The translations under genes and the position numbers were made by a program. DNA of 64,000 nucleotides from Amycolatopsis palatopharyngis (GTDB lineage: Bacteria > Actinomycetota > Actinomycetes > Mycobacteriales > Pseudonocardiaceae), in assembly GCF_003385185.1 (NCBI RefSeq), contig NZ_PQHZ01000006.1, forward strand, positions 160,006-224,005, written 5' to 3'. The notes beneath the pieces are model-generated. The model worked only from the letters and a program-made list of their open reading frames with translations, had not been told where the DNA came from and ran no database searches. The first letter of the stretch is position 1, and each line of letters opens with the position of its first letter. This document shows, piece after piece, positions 35,916-45,847 of this stretch.

Positions 35916-38143
35916 CTCGGTGTCCCGCTGCTCACGAGTGCGGTCGCGGTGCGCGTGGTGCCGGTCGGGGTGTCGAGGCGTACGGGCACGCCGGTGGCCA
36001 GACTCGTTCGCACCGCGAGTGTGGCGAGTGTGGTCCTGACCAGTGACGCCACCGGGACGGGCATCGGCGCCCCGGTTCGCACCGCGTCCACGAACGCGTC
36101 GAGTTCCGCGCGCTGTCCCTTGTCCCTTCCCCGCGGCAGTTTCGGCGCGCTCGAGCGCTTCCGGACGAAGAACGAGGCACGCTGGAAGTCGTCGAACCGC
36201 AGCACCTTGCCGTCGGCGATGACATCCAGGGTCTCCTTGGGGAAACTGGCGGAACCTCTGGTGGTGTAGGTGATCGTCGCGGTGGACCCGTCGGGGTAGT
36301 GCAGCATGACTTGCAGGTCCTCGTGGGTGGCCGTGGCCAAGGCGAACACCGAAACCGGGTCCTCGTCGAGCAGCCAGCTGACGGTATCGATGAAGTGGCC
36401 GCCCTCGCCAGCGAACCGGGACCCCTCGGTGTCCTGTCTGCCGTACCAGCTGCCCTGCTCCAGCCGTCCCGCGTTGACCAGGTAGCGGACCGTCGCGGGA
36501 CCGATTCGCCTGCCGAAGCGCCCCTTCGCCTTACCCAGCAGTGGCGCGAAGCGGCGGTTGAAACCGACCTGCAGCCGGTCGTTTCCGGACTCCTCGATCG
36601 CGGCCAGCACACCGTCCATTTCGGACGCGGTCAGCGCGAGTGGCTTCTCGACGAATACGGCCTTGCCCGCCAGCAGCGCGCGTCGCGTCAGCTCCGCATG
36701 CGAACTGTGCCTCGTCACGACAAAGACGGCGTCCACGGCGGGATCATCGAGTACGGCGTCGACATCGGTTGAAGCCGTGGTGAAGCCGAACTTGCGCTGG
36801 GCGTTGGCCGCGGACAGGGCAGATGTCGTCACGACCTGGCTCAACTCGACATCCTCGCGCTCGGCCAGATGTGGCAGCAGCATCGAAGAGGCGTAATTGC
36901 CCGCTCCGACGAACGCGACCCGCACCGGCGAGCTCTTCGGCCGTGCTGCGGGCAGTCCGTTGCCGTACCCGAGGACCGGCAGCCGGGTGGGTGCGGCGCT
37001 CGCCGGTTCCGCCGACGCGACTCCACTCGGGTAGTCGAACAGCACGGCGACGGCCTTCAGTTCGCCGTCGTTGAGCTGCCGGTAGGTCTCGACGGCGTCG
37101 GCGAAGTCCGCCACATGCGAGATCAGCGGCTCGATCTCGACCCGTCCGGTGGCGACGAGGTCGAGGAAGCATTCGAGGTTGCGCCGCTCGGTCCAGCGGA
37201 CGTAACCGATCGGGTAATCCCGGCCGTCCAGTTCGTACTCCGCGTCATAGCGGCCGGGGCCGTAGGAGCGGGAGAAGCGGACGTCCAGTTCCTTTTCGTA
37301 GTACGCGTTCCATGGAAGGTTGAGGGTGCACTTGCCGATGTCCACCACCCGGCCCCGGTCCCGGCTCAACCGCGCGGCCAGTTCGACCGGCTCGTTGGTG
37401 TTGCCACCCGCGGCCAGGTACACCTGATCGACGCCGTGGCCGCCGGACAGTTCGCCGACGGCGGCGTCCACCACCGCCGAACCGGGGGCGGCGCAGACCA
37501 GCGCTCCGAGCCGCTCGGCCAGTGCGCAACGGTCCGGGTCGGGATCCACACCCACCACACGCACACCCGCCGCGGACAGCAGCTGCACCACCAACTGACC
37601 GATCAGCCCGAGGCCGATGACCAGCGCCAGTTCGCCGAGCTGCGGCTCACCGCGCCGGACACCCTGCATCGCGATCGCGCCGACCGTGCCGAACGCGGCG
37701 TGGCGCGGGTCGACCCCGTCGGGCACGCGGGAGTACAGGTTGCGGGGTACCCAGTTGAGCTCGGCGTGCAATGCGTGCTCGTTGCCCGCGCAGGCCACCA
37801 TCTCGCCCACCGCGACGTCCGCGCCAGGACCTGCCTGCTCCACCACGCCGCATAACGAGTAGCCGAGCGGGGTGTAGGAATCCAGCTTGTTGTTCACCTT
37901 GCGATAGGTGGCAGCAAGGCCGTTGCCCGCCACGCTCTGCATGACCTTGGCGACCTGATCCGGCCGGGCTCGCGCCTTGCCGAGCATGGACATGCTCGCC
38001 TCGGAGACCTTCATCATCTCGGTCCCGGTGGAGATCAGCGAGAAGTCGGTGCGCACCAGCACCCCGCCTGGTTTGCACGCGGGTTCAGGGACGTCGACGA
38101 GGGTCAGCTCGCCACTCTTGTAGTTCTGCACGACCTGCTTCAC
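35912..38143 (-). CDS. Bi-domain oxidoreductase: zinc-type dehydrogenase fused to Gfo/Idh/MocA
   Basis: A 743-aa fusion. Residues 1 to about 360 form a medium-chain alcohol-dehydrogenase-like domain with the NAD loop GLGLIGQLVVQLL and a later DIGKCTLN. After a linker, residues about 395-740 form a Gfo/Idh/MocA domain with VAFVGAGNYASSML, VEKPLALTASEMD (the catalytic EKP) and EGGHFIDTV. Such fusions are found with heparinase and asparagine synthase in exopolysaccharide operons and probably alter a sugar nucleotide. The GTG start follows GAGGAG and overlaps the AsnB stop (GTGA). The classical zinc ligands of the ADH domain were not confirmed. Confidence 0.87.
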   Translation of the reverse strand: MKQVVQNYKSGELTLVDVPEPACKPGGVLVRTDFSLISTGTEMMKVSEASMSMLGKARARPDQVAKVMQSVAGNGLAATYRKVNNKLDSYTPLGYSLCGVVEQAGPGADVAVGEMVACAGNEHALHAELNWVPRNLYSRVPDGVDPRHAAFGTVGAIAMQGVRRGEPQLGELALVIGLGLIGQLVVQLLSAAGVRVVGVDPDPDRCALAERLGALVCAAPGSAVVDAAVGELSGGHGVDQVYLAAGGNTNEPVELAARLSRDRGRVVDIGKCTLNLPWNAYYEKELDVRFSRSYGPGRYDAEYELDGRDYPIGYVRWTERRNLECFLDLVATGRVEIEPLISHVADFADAVETYRQLNDGELKAVAVLFDYPSGVASAEPASAAPTRLPVLGYGNGLPAARPKSSPVRVAFVGAGNYASSMLLPHLAEREDVELSQVVTTSALSAANAQRKFGFTTASTDVDAVLDDPAVDAVFVVTRHSSHAELTRRALLAGKAVFVEKPLALTASEMDGVLAAIEESGNDRLQVGFNRRFAPLLGKAKGRFGRRIGPATVRYLVNAGRLEQGSWYGRQDTEGSRFAGEGGHFIDTVSWLLDEDPVSVFALATATHEDLQVMLHYPDGSTATITYTTRGSASFPKETLDVIADGKVLRFDDFQRASFFVRKRSSAPKLPRGRDKGQRAELDAFVDAVRTGAPMPVPVASLVRTTLATLAVRTSLATGVPVRLDTPTGTTRTATALVSSGTPR

Positions 38144-40125
38144 TGCTGCTCCTCGTAGTTCCCTGTCTCGCGCTTTCCCGGGAAAGCGTGCACTACACTC
38201 GGGGATTCGCCCGCGCCGGCGGCCATGGCACCGCGGTACCAGTACTCCAGGGTCAGGATGTGCCAGAGATGTTTCGACCTGTCCTGCATGCCCGCGGCGT
38301 CCTCGGCGACCAGCTTCTCCAGCGCCTCGCGGCGCAGAAAGCCGGAGTTCACCAGTGCCCCGTCGTGGATGACCTCCCGCACGAGTGGTGCGAGGTCGCG
38401 GCTCATCCAGGCCCGTAGCGGAGCGCTGAAGAGACCCTTCGGCCGGTGCACGATCTCGTCGGGCAGAACCCCGGACGCCGCCTGTTTCAGCGCGACCTTT
38501 CCCTTGCGGCCCACGATCTTGCGGTTGCCCGGAATCGCGAACGCGGCCCTGACGACATCGACATCGACGAACGGCACCCGCACCTCGGTCGAGGCGGCCA
38601 TACTCGCCCGATCGGTATAGGCGAGGTTCAGCCCGGGCAGGAACATCCGGCTGTCGGCCAGGCACATCCGGTTCACGGCATCGGTAAGTGTGTTGTCGTG
38701 GTAGGTGTCGGCATGCTCGGTCAGCACATCGTCGACGGCTCCGGCCAGATCGGGATTCAGCAGTTCGAGCAGCTCCGGCCGGTCGTACATCGTGTAGCTA
38801 CGCCGAAACGCCGTCTCCTCGGGCAGTTCGGCGAAGGAGAGGAAACGCTTGGCGAATCGAACAGATCGGTAGCCCCTGCGGGCGGTCGCGACCGGTAGCC
38901 GGTCGACCATCGCGGCCACCGGGCGCCGCACCAGGCCGGGCAGGCGCTGGTAGCGCACGCCGAGCAGGTTCGCCAGATGCTTGCGATACCCCGCGAACAG
39001 CTCGTCGGCCCCCATCCCGGACAGCAGCACCTTGACGCCGGCCTCCCGCGCCGCCGTGCAGATGAGGAATGTGTTGATCGCGGCGGGATCGCCGATCGGT
39101 TCGTCCAGGTGGTACGTCATCCGGGGCAGCAGATCCAGCACCTGCGGCGCGATCTCGATCTCGTGCAGGTCGATACCGAACCGGGCGGCCACCTGCCGTG
39201 CGTGGCGCAGGTCGTCGGGCATCGCCTCGAACTTGGCGTCCTCCGCCCGGAATCCGATCGTGTAGGCGGAGATACCGGGCTGGTGCTGTGCGGCGAGGGC
39301 GGTCAGGTAGCTGGAGTCCAGGCCACCGGACAGGAAGGTCGCGACCGGCACGTCGGAGAGCAGGTGCCGTCGCGTCGATTCGGCGACGATCGCCGCCAGG
39401 TCCGGCTGTGCCGCCGGGTCCCGCGCGGCCGCCGCACCCTCGTTCGCGACGTCGCGCAGCGAGAAGTACTGCCGCTGCTCGGTCCGTCCGTCCGGGCGCA
39501 GGCGCAACCAGGTCCCCGGCGGAAGCTTCTCCGCCTCCCGGAAGGAGCAGCGACTGTCCGGAACCCAGTAGTAGAGCAGGGAGGCCACCATCGCCGTCTC
39601 GTCCAGCCGCATCGAGCCGCCCAGCTCACCGGCCAGTGCCTTGAGTTCCGAGGAGAAGACGAGCCCGCCGCCACGCCGGAGCAGGAACAGGGGTTTGATA
39701 CCGAGCTGATCGCGCGCCAGCACCAGTTCCCCGGTGCGTTCGTCGAATACGGCGAACGCGAACATGCCGCGCAGACGGGGCAGGCAGTCGGTGCCCCAGC
39801 GCCGCCACGCGGCCAGCAGGACCTCGGTGTCGGACCTGCCGCGGAAGCGCACACCCGCGCCCTCGAGTTCGGCGCGCAGCTCCGGCGCGTTGTAGAGCTC
39901 GCCGTTGTAGGTCAGCGCCAGACCGTCGGCGACCATCGGCTGTGCGCCTGCCGCCGACAGGTCGATGATCGACAGTCGCCGGTGGCCGAGGTTGACCTCA
40001 CCGTTGCCCGCACGATGGGAGTAGCGACCGGTGCCGTCCGGGCCACGGTGCGCGAGGATCTTGGTGAGCCGGTCGGTGAGCGCGCCCCCGTCCGGCCACA
40101 AGTAGGTGCCTGCGATGCCGCACAT
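38140..40125 (-). CDS. asnB: Asparagine synthase (glutamine-hydrolysing)
   Basis: The 661-aa protein has the N-terminal glutaminase nucleophile (MCGIAG, Cys2), LTYNGELYN, and RDQLGIKPLF, then the ATP PP-loop SGGLDSSYLTAL near residue 275. Both halves look intact, so it can transfer ammonia from glutamine to an acid, making asparagine or amidating a sugar carboxylate. AsnB-type genes are frequent in polysaccharide loci. Lasso cyclases share this fold; that role is not supported here because the canonical Cys2 glutaminase is retained and the PqqD/B2 genes are 10 kb away. Its final 15 or so codons run through a dispersed palindrome (HAFPGKRE). Confidence 0.85.
   Translation of the reverse strand: MCGIAGTYLWPDGGALTDRLTKILAHRGPDGTGRYSHRAGNGEVNLGHRRLSIIDLSAAGAQPMVADGLALTYNGELYNAPELRAELEGAGVRFRGRSDTEVLLAAWRRWGTDCLPRLRGMFAFAVFDERTGELVLARDQLGIKPLFLLRRGGGLVFSSELKALAGELGGSMRLDETAMVASLLYYWVPDSRCSFREAEKLPPGTWLRLRPDGRTEQRQYFSLRDVANEGAAAARDPAAQPDLAAIVAESTRRHLLSDVPVATFLSGGLDSSYLTALAAQHQPGISAYTIGFRAEDAKFEAMPDDLRHARQVAARFGIDLHEIEIAPQVLDLLPRMTYHLDEPIGDPAAINTFLICTAAREAGVKVLLSGMGADELFAGYRKHLANLLGVRYQRLPGLVRRPVAAMVDRLPVATARRGYRSVRFAKRFLSFAELPEETAFRRSYTMYDRPELLELLNPDLAGAVDDVLTEHADTYHDNTLTDAVNRMCLADSRMFLPGLNLAYTDRASMAASTEVRVPFVDVDVVRAAFAIPGNRKIVGRKGKVALKQAASGVLPDEIVHRPKGLFSAPLRAWMSRDLAPLVREVIHDGALVNSGFLRREALEKLVAEDAAGMQDRSKHLWHILTLEYWYRGAMAAGAGESPSVVHAFPGKRETGNYEEQQ
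38171..38188. repeat. Dispersed palindrome CGCTTTCCCGGGAAAGCG (copy 2), inside the asnB 3' end
   Basis: An 18-bp perfect palindrome of the same family as the copies at 11072, 47136 and 47161. Here it is translated as part of the AsnB C-terminal tail, 29 bases before the stop codon. Confidence 0.75.
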
Positions 40126-40162
40126 TGCTGTCCCGCCCTCCTGACTGTGGTGCCACTGGCGC

Positions 40163-41740
40163 TCACCCGGTTCCCACGTTGCGCACACTGCCCGGGCCCA
40201 CCGGAGGAAGTCGTCTGGTCGGCAGCTCCCCGTCGTGCCCGCCACTGCCGTTGCCCCCGCTGCCGTTGCGGCTTTCCGTGCCGCCCGCGGGAAGCGCGCC
40301 CCGCCCACGCAGCGCGGTGTGCAGTCCGTCCCACAACGTGCCGTCGGACTCGTCGCGAGGGTCGGGACCCACGAGCACGACACCGATGATCGGGACACGG
40401 CTGTCCGCGAGCTGCCTGGCGACGGTGTGCAGCCAGGTGGAGTTCGCGTGCCCCGCGCGCACCACCAGCAGCGTCTCGCCGCCGAGCCCGCCGAGGTCGG
40501 TCCAGGGTGTGCCGGGCGCGACCGAGCCGACGCCGATCAGCTGCCGCTGTCCAGGAGGTGATGTGCCGCGCTCTCCCGCCACGGCGTCGGCGAATGCCAC
40601 GACCCGGATGGGTTCCGCCGCCGCGACCCGTGCGGCGAGGTGCTGATCGGGAAGGTCGTCGAGGACGGTCACCGGACCGTCGTCCGCGAGCGTCCTGGCG
40701 ATGTCCAGCGCGAGATCCGCGGTGCTGCCGGGGCAGCCGATCTCCAGTAGCGACACCGGCCCGCCGCCGGGGCCGTGCGCCCGGACCAGCCTGGCGAGCG
40801 TCGCGGCGGTTCGTTTCCGCCGTGCGACGGTGGTGGAGCGGCGCCACAGGTTCGCCGGACCCCTGTGCGGGATGGGCAGCTGGGCGACCACGGACGCCCC
40901 GAGGTGGGCGGAGATCTCCCGCCGCAGTACGGGCCGGTCACGGACGACACCGCCCACGACGGTCAGCGTGAGGCCTGCGGCAAGGCCGAGGACCAGACCG
41001 ATCAACGCGTTCAGCGCACCGGTCGAGAGCGGCGAGTTCGCTGTCACCCGAGGGGCGTCCACGATCTGAGTGCCCGCGGCGACCCGTGGTGCTCCGATGC
41101 CCGCCTCGTCGGCGCGCCTGCCCAGTTCGGACACCTGGGCCGCGAGTTCGGCCCTCCTGGCATAGAGGGTTTCCAGCTGGGGCGCTGTCTCGGTGCCGAA
41201 CTCGGCCTCCGTCGAGGCGATCGCGGAGTCCACACTGGATAGTTCTTTCTGGAGGCCGTCGCGTTGGTCGGTGAGCGCCTTCGCCTCCGCGTCGGCTGCG
41301 GCCTGGACCCGCTGTACGTGATCGGCGATGAAGGCCTCGGCCAGCGCGATGGCCCGGGCCACCGCCTGCTCGTCGCTGGAACCCCGAACCGTCAGTTGCA
41401 GCACGTTGCCGGTGACCGCGGTGCCCTCGTAGGTCTTCAGGAAGTCCTCGGGACGGTCCGAGGAGCCGAGTCGTTCCAGCGCCGCGGCCGCGACCCTGGT
41501 CGTTTCCAGCAGCGCGATGTCCGTGCGCATGAGGCTGCCGCCGTCGGAGGGCTGGTCATCCTCGTGGACGACAAGCAGCTGCGTGACGGCCGTCGGGGGC
41601 GCGGGCAGCAGCACGGCCACCGCCGCTCCGAGTAACAGGCCGAGCAGCCCGAGTGACAGCCAGACGCGGCGTCGCCTGCGCACGGTGACGAGTAGCCGGT
41701 GCAGGTCCACTAGCGGTTGAGAACCGGTGCCAGTGCTCAT
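40163..41740 (-). CDS. Wzz-type chain-length determinant with degenerate kinase-like domain (2)
   Basis: The 525-aa protein has a cytoplasmic N-terminus, membrane segment near residues 28-48, a helical periplasmic-type stretch with a coiled-coil character (residues about 150-210) and a second membrane segment near 245-265, as in polysaccharide co-polymerases. The C-terminal cytoplasmic part resembles a bacterial tyrosine-kinase fold (VSLLEIGCPGSTADLALDIA) but has no Walker A lysine, so it should not bind ATP normally. The very end is Gly/Asn/Ser-rich. It overlaps the other Wzz gene by ATGA and precedes asnB by 37 bases. Confidence 0.8.
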   Translation of the reverse strand: MSTGTGSQPLVDLHRLLVTVRRRRRVWLSLGLLGLLLGAAVAVLLPAPPTAVTQLLVVHEDDQPSDGGSLMRTDIALLETTRVAAAALERLGSSDRPEDFLKTYEGTAVTGNVLQLTVRGSSDEQAVARAIALAEAFIADHVQRVQAAADAEAKALTDQRDGLQKELSSVDSAIASTEAEFGTETAPQLETLYARRAELAAQVSELGRRADEAGIGAPRVAAGTQIVDAPRVTANSPLSTGALNALIGLVLGLAAGLTLTVVGGVVRDRPVLRREISAHLGASVVAQLPIPHRGPANLWRRSTTVARRKRTAATLARLVRAHGPGGGPVSLLEIGCPGSTADLALDIARTLADDGPVTVLDDLPDQHLAARVAAAEPIRVVAFADAVAGERGTSPPGQRQLIGVGSVAPGTPWTDLGGLGGETLLVVRAGHANSTWLHTVARQLADSRVPIIGVVLVGPDPRDESDGTLWDGLHTALRGRGALPAGGTESRNGSGGNGSGGHDGELPTRRLPPVGPGSVRNVGTG

Positions 41741-43137
41741 GCGGAACCCGCCATCGCCGTATCGGAGGCGACGGCCGGCTCGGTCGCTACTGTCGCCCGG
41801 TCCTGGCTTCCGCCCGCTGCGCGATGGGTCACGACCGCACCGAGGACGCGGTGTCCCGCATCGGCGCAGGCCTCGGCGATACCGACGAGCTCCCAGGCCG
41901 TCCTGCTGCCCGAGGTGAGCACCACGACCGCCCCGGAAAGGTGCCCGCCCTCGGCGACCGTCGGCCGCTGCGCGGTCACGCCGGCGACACGCAGCACGAT
42001 CCGCGCCTTGGGGTCGGCGGCAGCGGCGGCGGACAGCCGTTGCGCGGCCCGGCGCGCCGGGAGGTCGTCCTCGGGGACCAGCACGAGCACCTGCGCGGGC
42101 GTGCCTGCCGTGGCCCGCAACCGGTCGAGCACCCGCTGGTCCCGTACTTCCTGGGCGGGTACGCCGAGCGCGGCACGGACCTCGGCGTTCCACGGCCGGT
42201 GGCCGAGTACGAGCCCGCGGACGCCGGCCCGTAGCCCGCTGGACTCCTCGGGACTCCCGCCTTCCGGCACGTCGATGCCACCGAGCAGTGGCGAGCCGAG
42301 CGCCGCGCCGATGTCCGGCTCCGTCCGCAGTCGCCGGTCAGCCCTGGCCGCCACGTAGTGCGCGGCGATACCGCCCAGGACGAACAGCACCGCGCCGCCG
42401 AGGACCAGCTGCATCAGGGTGGGACTGGCCTGCTCCGTCGGCCGGGGAGCGGGCCCCATGACGACCTGCTTCGACTGGCTGGAGGTCTCCTCGGCCTCGG
42501 TCAGTGCGGTCATCGCGTCGCGCAGCGCGGAGCGTAGGGCCTCCAGCTCCGTGCTGATCTGGACGCTTTCCACCGTCGTGCCCTGAACCGCGATCGAGTC
42601 GTGCAACTCGGTGATGCGCTCGTTCGCCGCGACCACCCGCTGCTGGAGTGTCTCGCGCTGCTCGGTCAGCAACTGCTCGGCGGCGTCCCCGCTGTTGCCC
42701 GCTAGCTGGGTCGAGAACGTGACGTACTCAGCGGCGGCCTGGTCGGTGAGTTGCTGTGCCCGCTCCGGAGTCGCGGCCATGCCGCTGATCTCGATCACGT
42801 TGCCGTCGACATTCTCAGCGGTCACCGAGTCCGCCAGATCGGCTCCGCCGACGCCCCACGCGAGCGCGGCGGCCGTGCGGTCGAGGACCACGGAACTCGT
42901 CGCGATCTGGGTCTCGGTGAGGATCTGGTCCGGCTCGCGCGGGCCCTGCAACAGGATGCTGGTCGAGGTCGCATAGCCGGGGGAGAGCACCATTGACGCC
43001 CCGGCGCCGGCCAGCGCGCCTGCCACAGCCAGTAGGACGAGCAACCGCCACCGCCTGCGCAGGATCCGCCCGAGTACGGGCAGACGCACCAGGTCGTCGG
43101 ACACCTCCTGAGCGGTCAACGTCGAAGTCTCCCTCAC
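41737..43137 (-). CDS. Wzz-type chain-length determinant with degenerate kinase-like domain (1)
   Basis: A 466-aa paralogue of the next protein. Membrane segments are near residues 30-52 and 240-262, with an extracytoplasmic helical domain between. The C-terminal half again looks like a nucleotide-binding fold (AQVLVLVPEDDLPARRAAQRL) without a P-loop. GTG start, first gene of the long minus-strand operon downstream of a terminator, with the promoter expected in 43138-43214. Two Wzz proteins encoded side by side may form a mixed ring controlling polymer length. Lack of both Tyr-cluster tail and Walker motifs means the usual phosphorylation control is absent. Confidence 0.8.
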   Translation of the reverse strand: MRETSTLTAQEVSDDLVRLPVLGRILRRRWRLLVLLAVAGALAGAGASMVLSPGYATSTSILLQGPREPDQILTETQIATSSVVLDRTAAALAWGVGGADLADSVTAENVDGNVIEISGMAATPERAQQLTDQAAAEYVTFSTQLAGNSGDAAEQLLTEQRETLQQRVVAANERITELHDSIAVQGTTVESVQISTELEALRSALRDAMTALTEAEETSSQSKQVVMGPAPRPTEQASPTLMQLVLGGAVLFVLGGIAAHYVAARADRRLRTEPDIGAALGSPLLGGIDVPEGGSPEESSGLRAGVRGLVLGHRPWNAEVRAALGVPAQEVRDQRVLDRLRATAGTPAQVLVLVPEDDLPARRAAQRLSAAAAADPKARIVLRVAGVTAQRPTVAEGGHLSGAVVVLTSGSRTAWELVGIAEACADAGHRVLGAVVTHRAAGGSQDRATVATEPAVASDTAMAGSA

Positions 43138-43214
43138 GTCTCGGATCCCGAGCGGTTTTCCTCTCCAGTCGCGCCAGCGGCGGCATTGGTTACAGCTGGC
43201 TCGCGGAGTTGTTC

Positions 43215-43241
43215 AAAAAGAAACCGGGAGTTACCGACTCC
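43215..43241 (-). terminator. Intrinsic terminator after the GT4 gene
   Basis: On the minus strand a GGAGT / ACTCC stem (43241-43237 and 43231-43227) with a five-base loop is followed after three bases by TTTCTTTTT (43223-43215). It begins nine bases past the GT4 stop codon and separates the dehydrogenase-GT4 unit from the Wzz operon. Confidence 0.65.
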
Positions 43242-43249
43242 TCCGCCGT

Positions 43250-44456
43250 TCATTGGCAGGCGGCGTCGTAGGCCGCGAGCAGCGCCGTAGCGGAATGTGT
43301 CCAGGACAGTGGCCCCGCGATCCGCTCCTGGCCGAGCGCGCCCATCCGTGCGCGCTCGCCGGGGTCGTCGAGTAGCCGGTCGACGAGCTTCGCGAACTCC
43401 AGCTCGTCGTTGGCGGGTGCGTACACGGCCGCCTCGCCCGCGGACACCCGAGCCTCGCGCAGGTCGAACGACACGATCGGCCGGCTCATCGCCATGTACT
43501 CCATGATCTTGTTCATTGTGGACACATCGTTGAGCGGATTCTTCGGATCAGGGGAGAGGCACACATCCGCGGTGGACAGATAGCGGACCAGTTCCGCATC
43601 CGGAATCCGGCCGGTGAACTCCACCCGGTCGGCGAGTCCGAGTTCGTCCGCGAGTTCCACCATCGCGTCGAAGGTGTCGCCGGATCCGACGAACACCGCA
43701 TGCCAGTCCTCCCGGCCGAGGTCGTCGCGCAGATGGGCGAGTGCGCGCAGGGCGTAGTCAACGCCGTCCTGCGGTCCCATCACCCCGAGATAGCAGAGCA
43801 GGTGCTCCCTGCCGTTCTTCAGCCCGGCCTCGGCAGGAACAGGTCGGAACCGCTCGACCGCGGGGGCGCTGCGCACGACGAAGACGTCCGCAGGACGCTT
43901 CCCGCCCCGGCTCAGTGCGACGGCGCGGTAGCTTTCGTTCGTCGAAATGACCACGTCGGCCGTGCGATAGGTCCACCGTTCCAACGCGCACACCGCGCGG
44001 TAGAGCAGGTCCTTACCTCGGCCGAACCGCGAGAGGTACAGCTCGGGGACCAGGTCGTGCTGGTCGAAGACGAAGCGGGTGCCCTGCCGCCGCAACATCA
44101 ACGCCACCAGAAACAGCAGGTCCGGCGGGTTGCAGGCGTGTACGACGTCGATCCGGCCGAGCGAGCGCACCCTCCTGGCCAGGCGGAAGGTGTGCCGGAT
44201 CGCGCTGCCGTACTCCTGCAGGTAGCCGGCAGGCCCGCCGGTGGCGGCTCGCAGGGGGTAACGATGGATGTGCACCCCATCGATCTCGGCCTCGGTCTCC
44301 GTGTCCCGCTTTGTCCCCAGGGGACAGATCACGTGCACGTCCCAGCCCGCGTCGCGCAGTGTGGTGCACTCCTGCCACACCCGCCGGTCGAACGGGACGG
44401 AGAGGTTCTCGACCAGGACGAGTGCCCTGCGGCCCGCGCCGCTCTCAGCTGCTTTC

Positions 44457-44467
<11 letters not shown>
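43250..44467 (-). CDS. Glycosyltransferase family 4
   Basis: About 405 aa. The conserved opening LVLVENLSVPFDRRVWQE, the region VFDQHDLVPELYLSRF and the C-terminal NDVSTMNKIMEYMAMSRP are typical of a GT4 subgroup encoded beside UDP-glucose/GDP-mannose dehydrogenases. The family call is safe. The start is not: no ATG or GTG fits, and TTG at 44467, with GGAAGG about ten bases upstream, overlaps the dehydrogenase gene's last codons; a start further inside is possible. It ends in a good intrinsic terminator. Function: addition of a sugar, perhaps a uronic acid, to the repeat unit. Confidence 0.82.
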
Positions 44468-45770
<1,303 letters not shown>

Positions 45771-45787
45771 CAGGGCTCCCCTCCGCT

Positions 45788-45830
45788 GCCCGGCAGGCAG
45801 TCGCGTCGATTCCTGATTCGCCTGCCGGGC
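45788..45830. promoter_or_regulatory. Inverted repeat GCCCGGCAGGC / GCCTGCCGGGC in the dehydrogenase leader
   Basis: Perfect 11-base arms (45788-45798 and 45820-45830) with a 21-base loop lie in the 77-base gap between the BtrH-domain gene and the dehydrogenase gene. No T-run follows on either side, so it is not a standard terminator; it could be a Rho-independent-like attenuator, an mRNA stabiliser or a protein site. Confidence 0.5.
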
Positions 45831-45847
45831 GGCGGTTGTTACGGGGG

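Noticed and set aside
38140..40125. Asparagine synthase as the lasso cyclase of the PqqD/B2 pair
   Set aside because: It has the intact MCGIAG glutaminase start of ordinary AsnB, is 10 kb away, and is coupled to polysaccharide genes; no precursor peptide was found.
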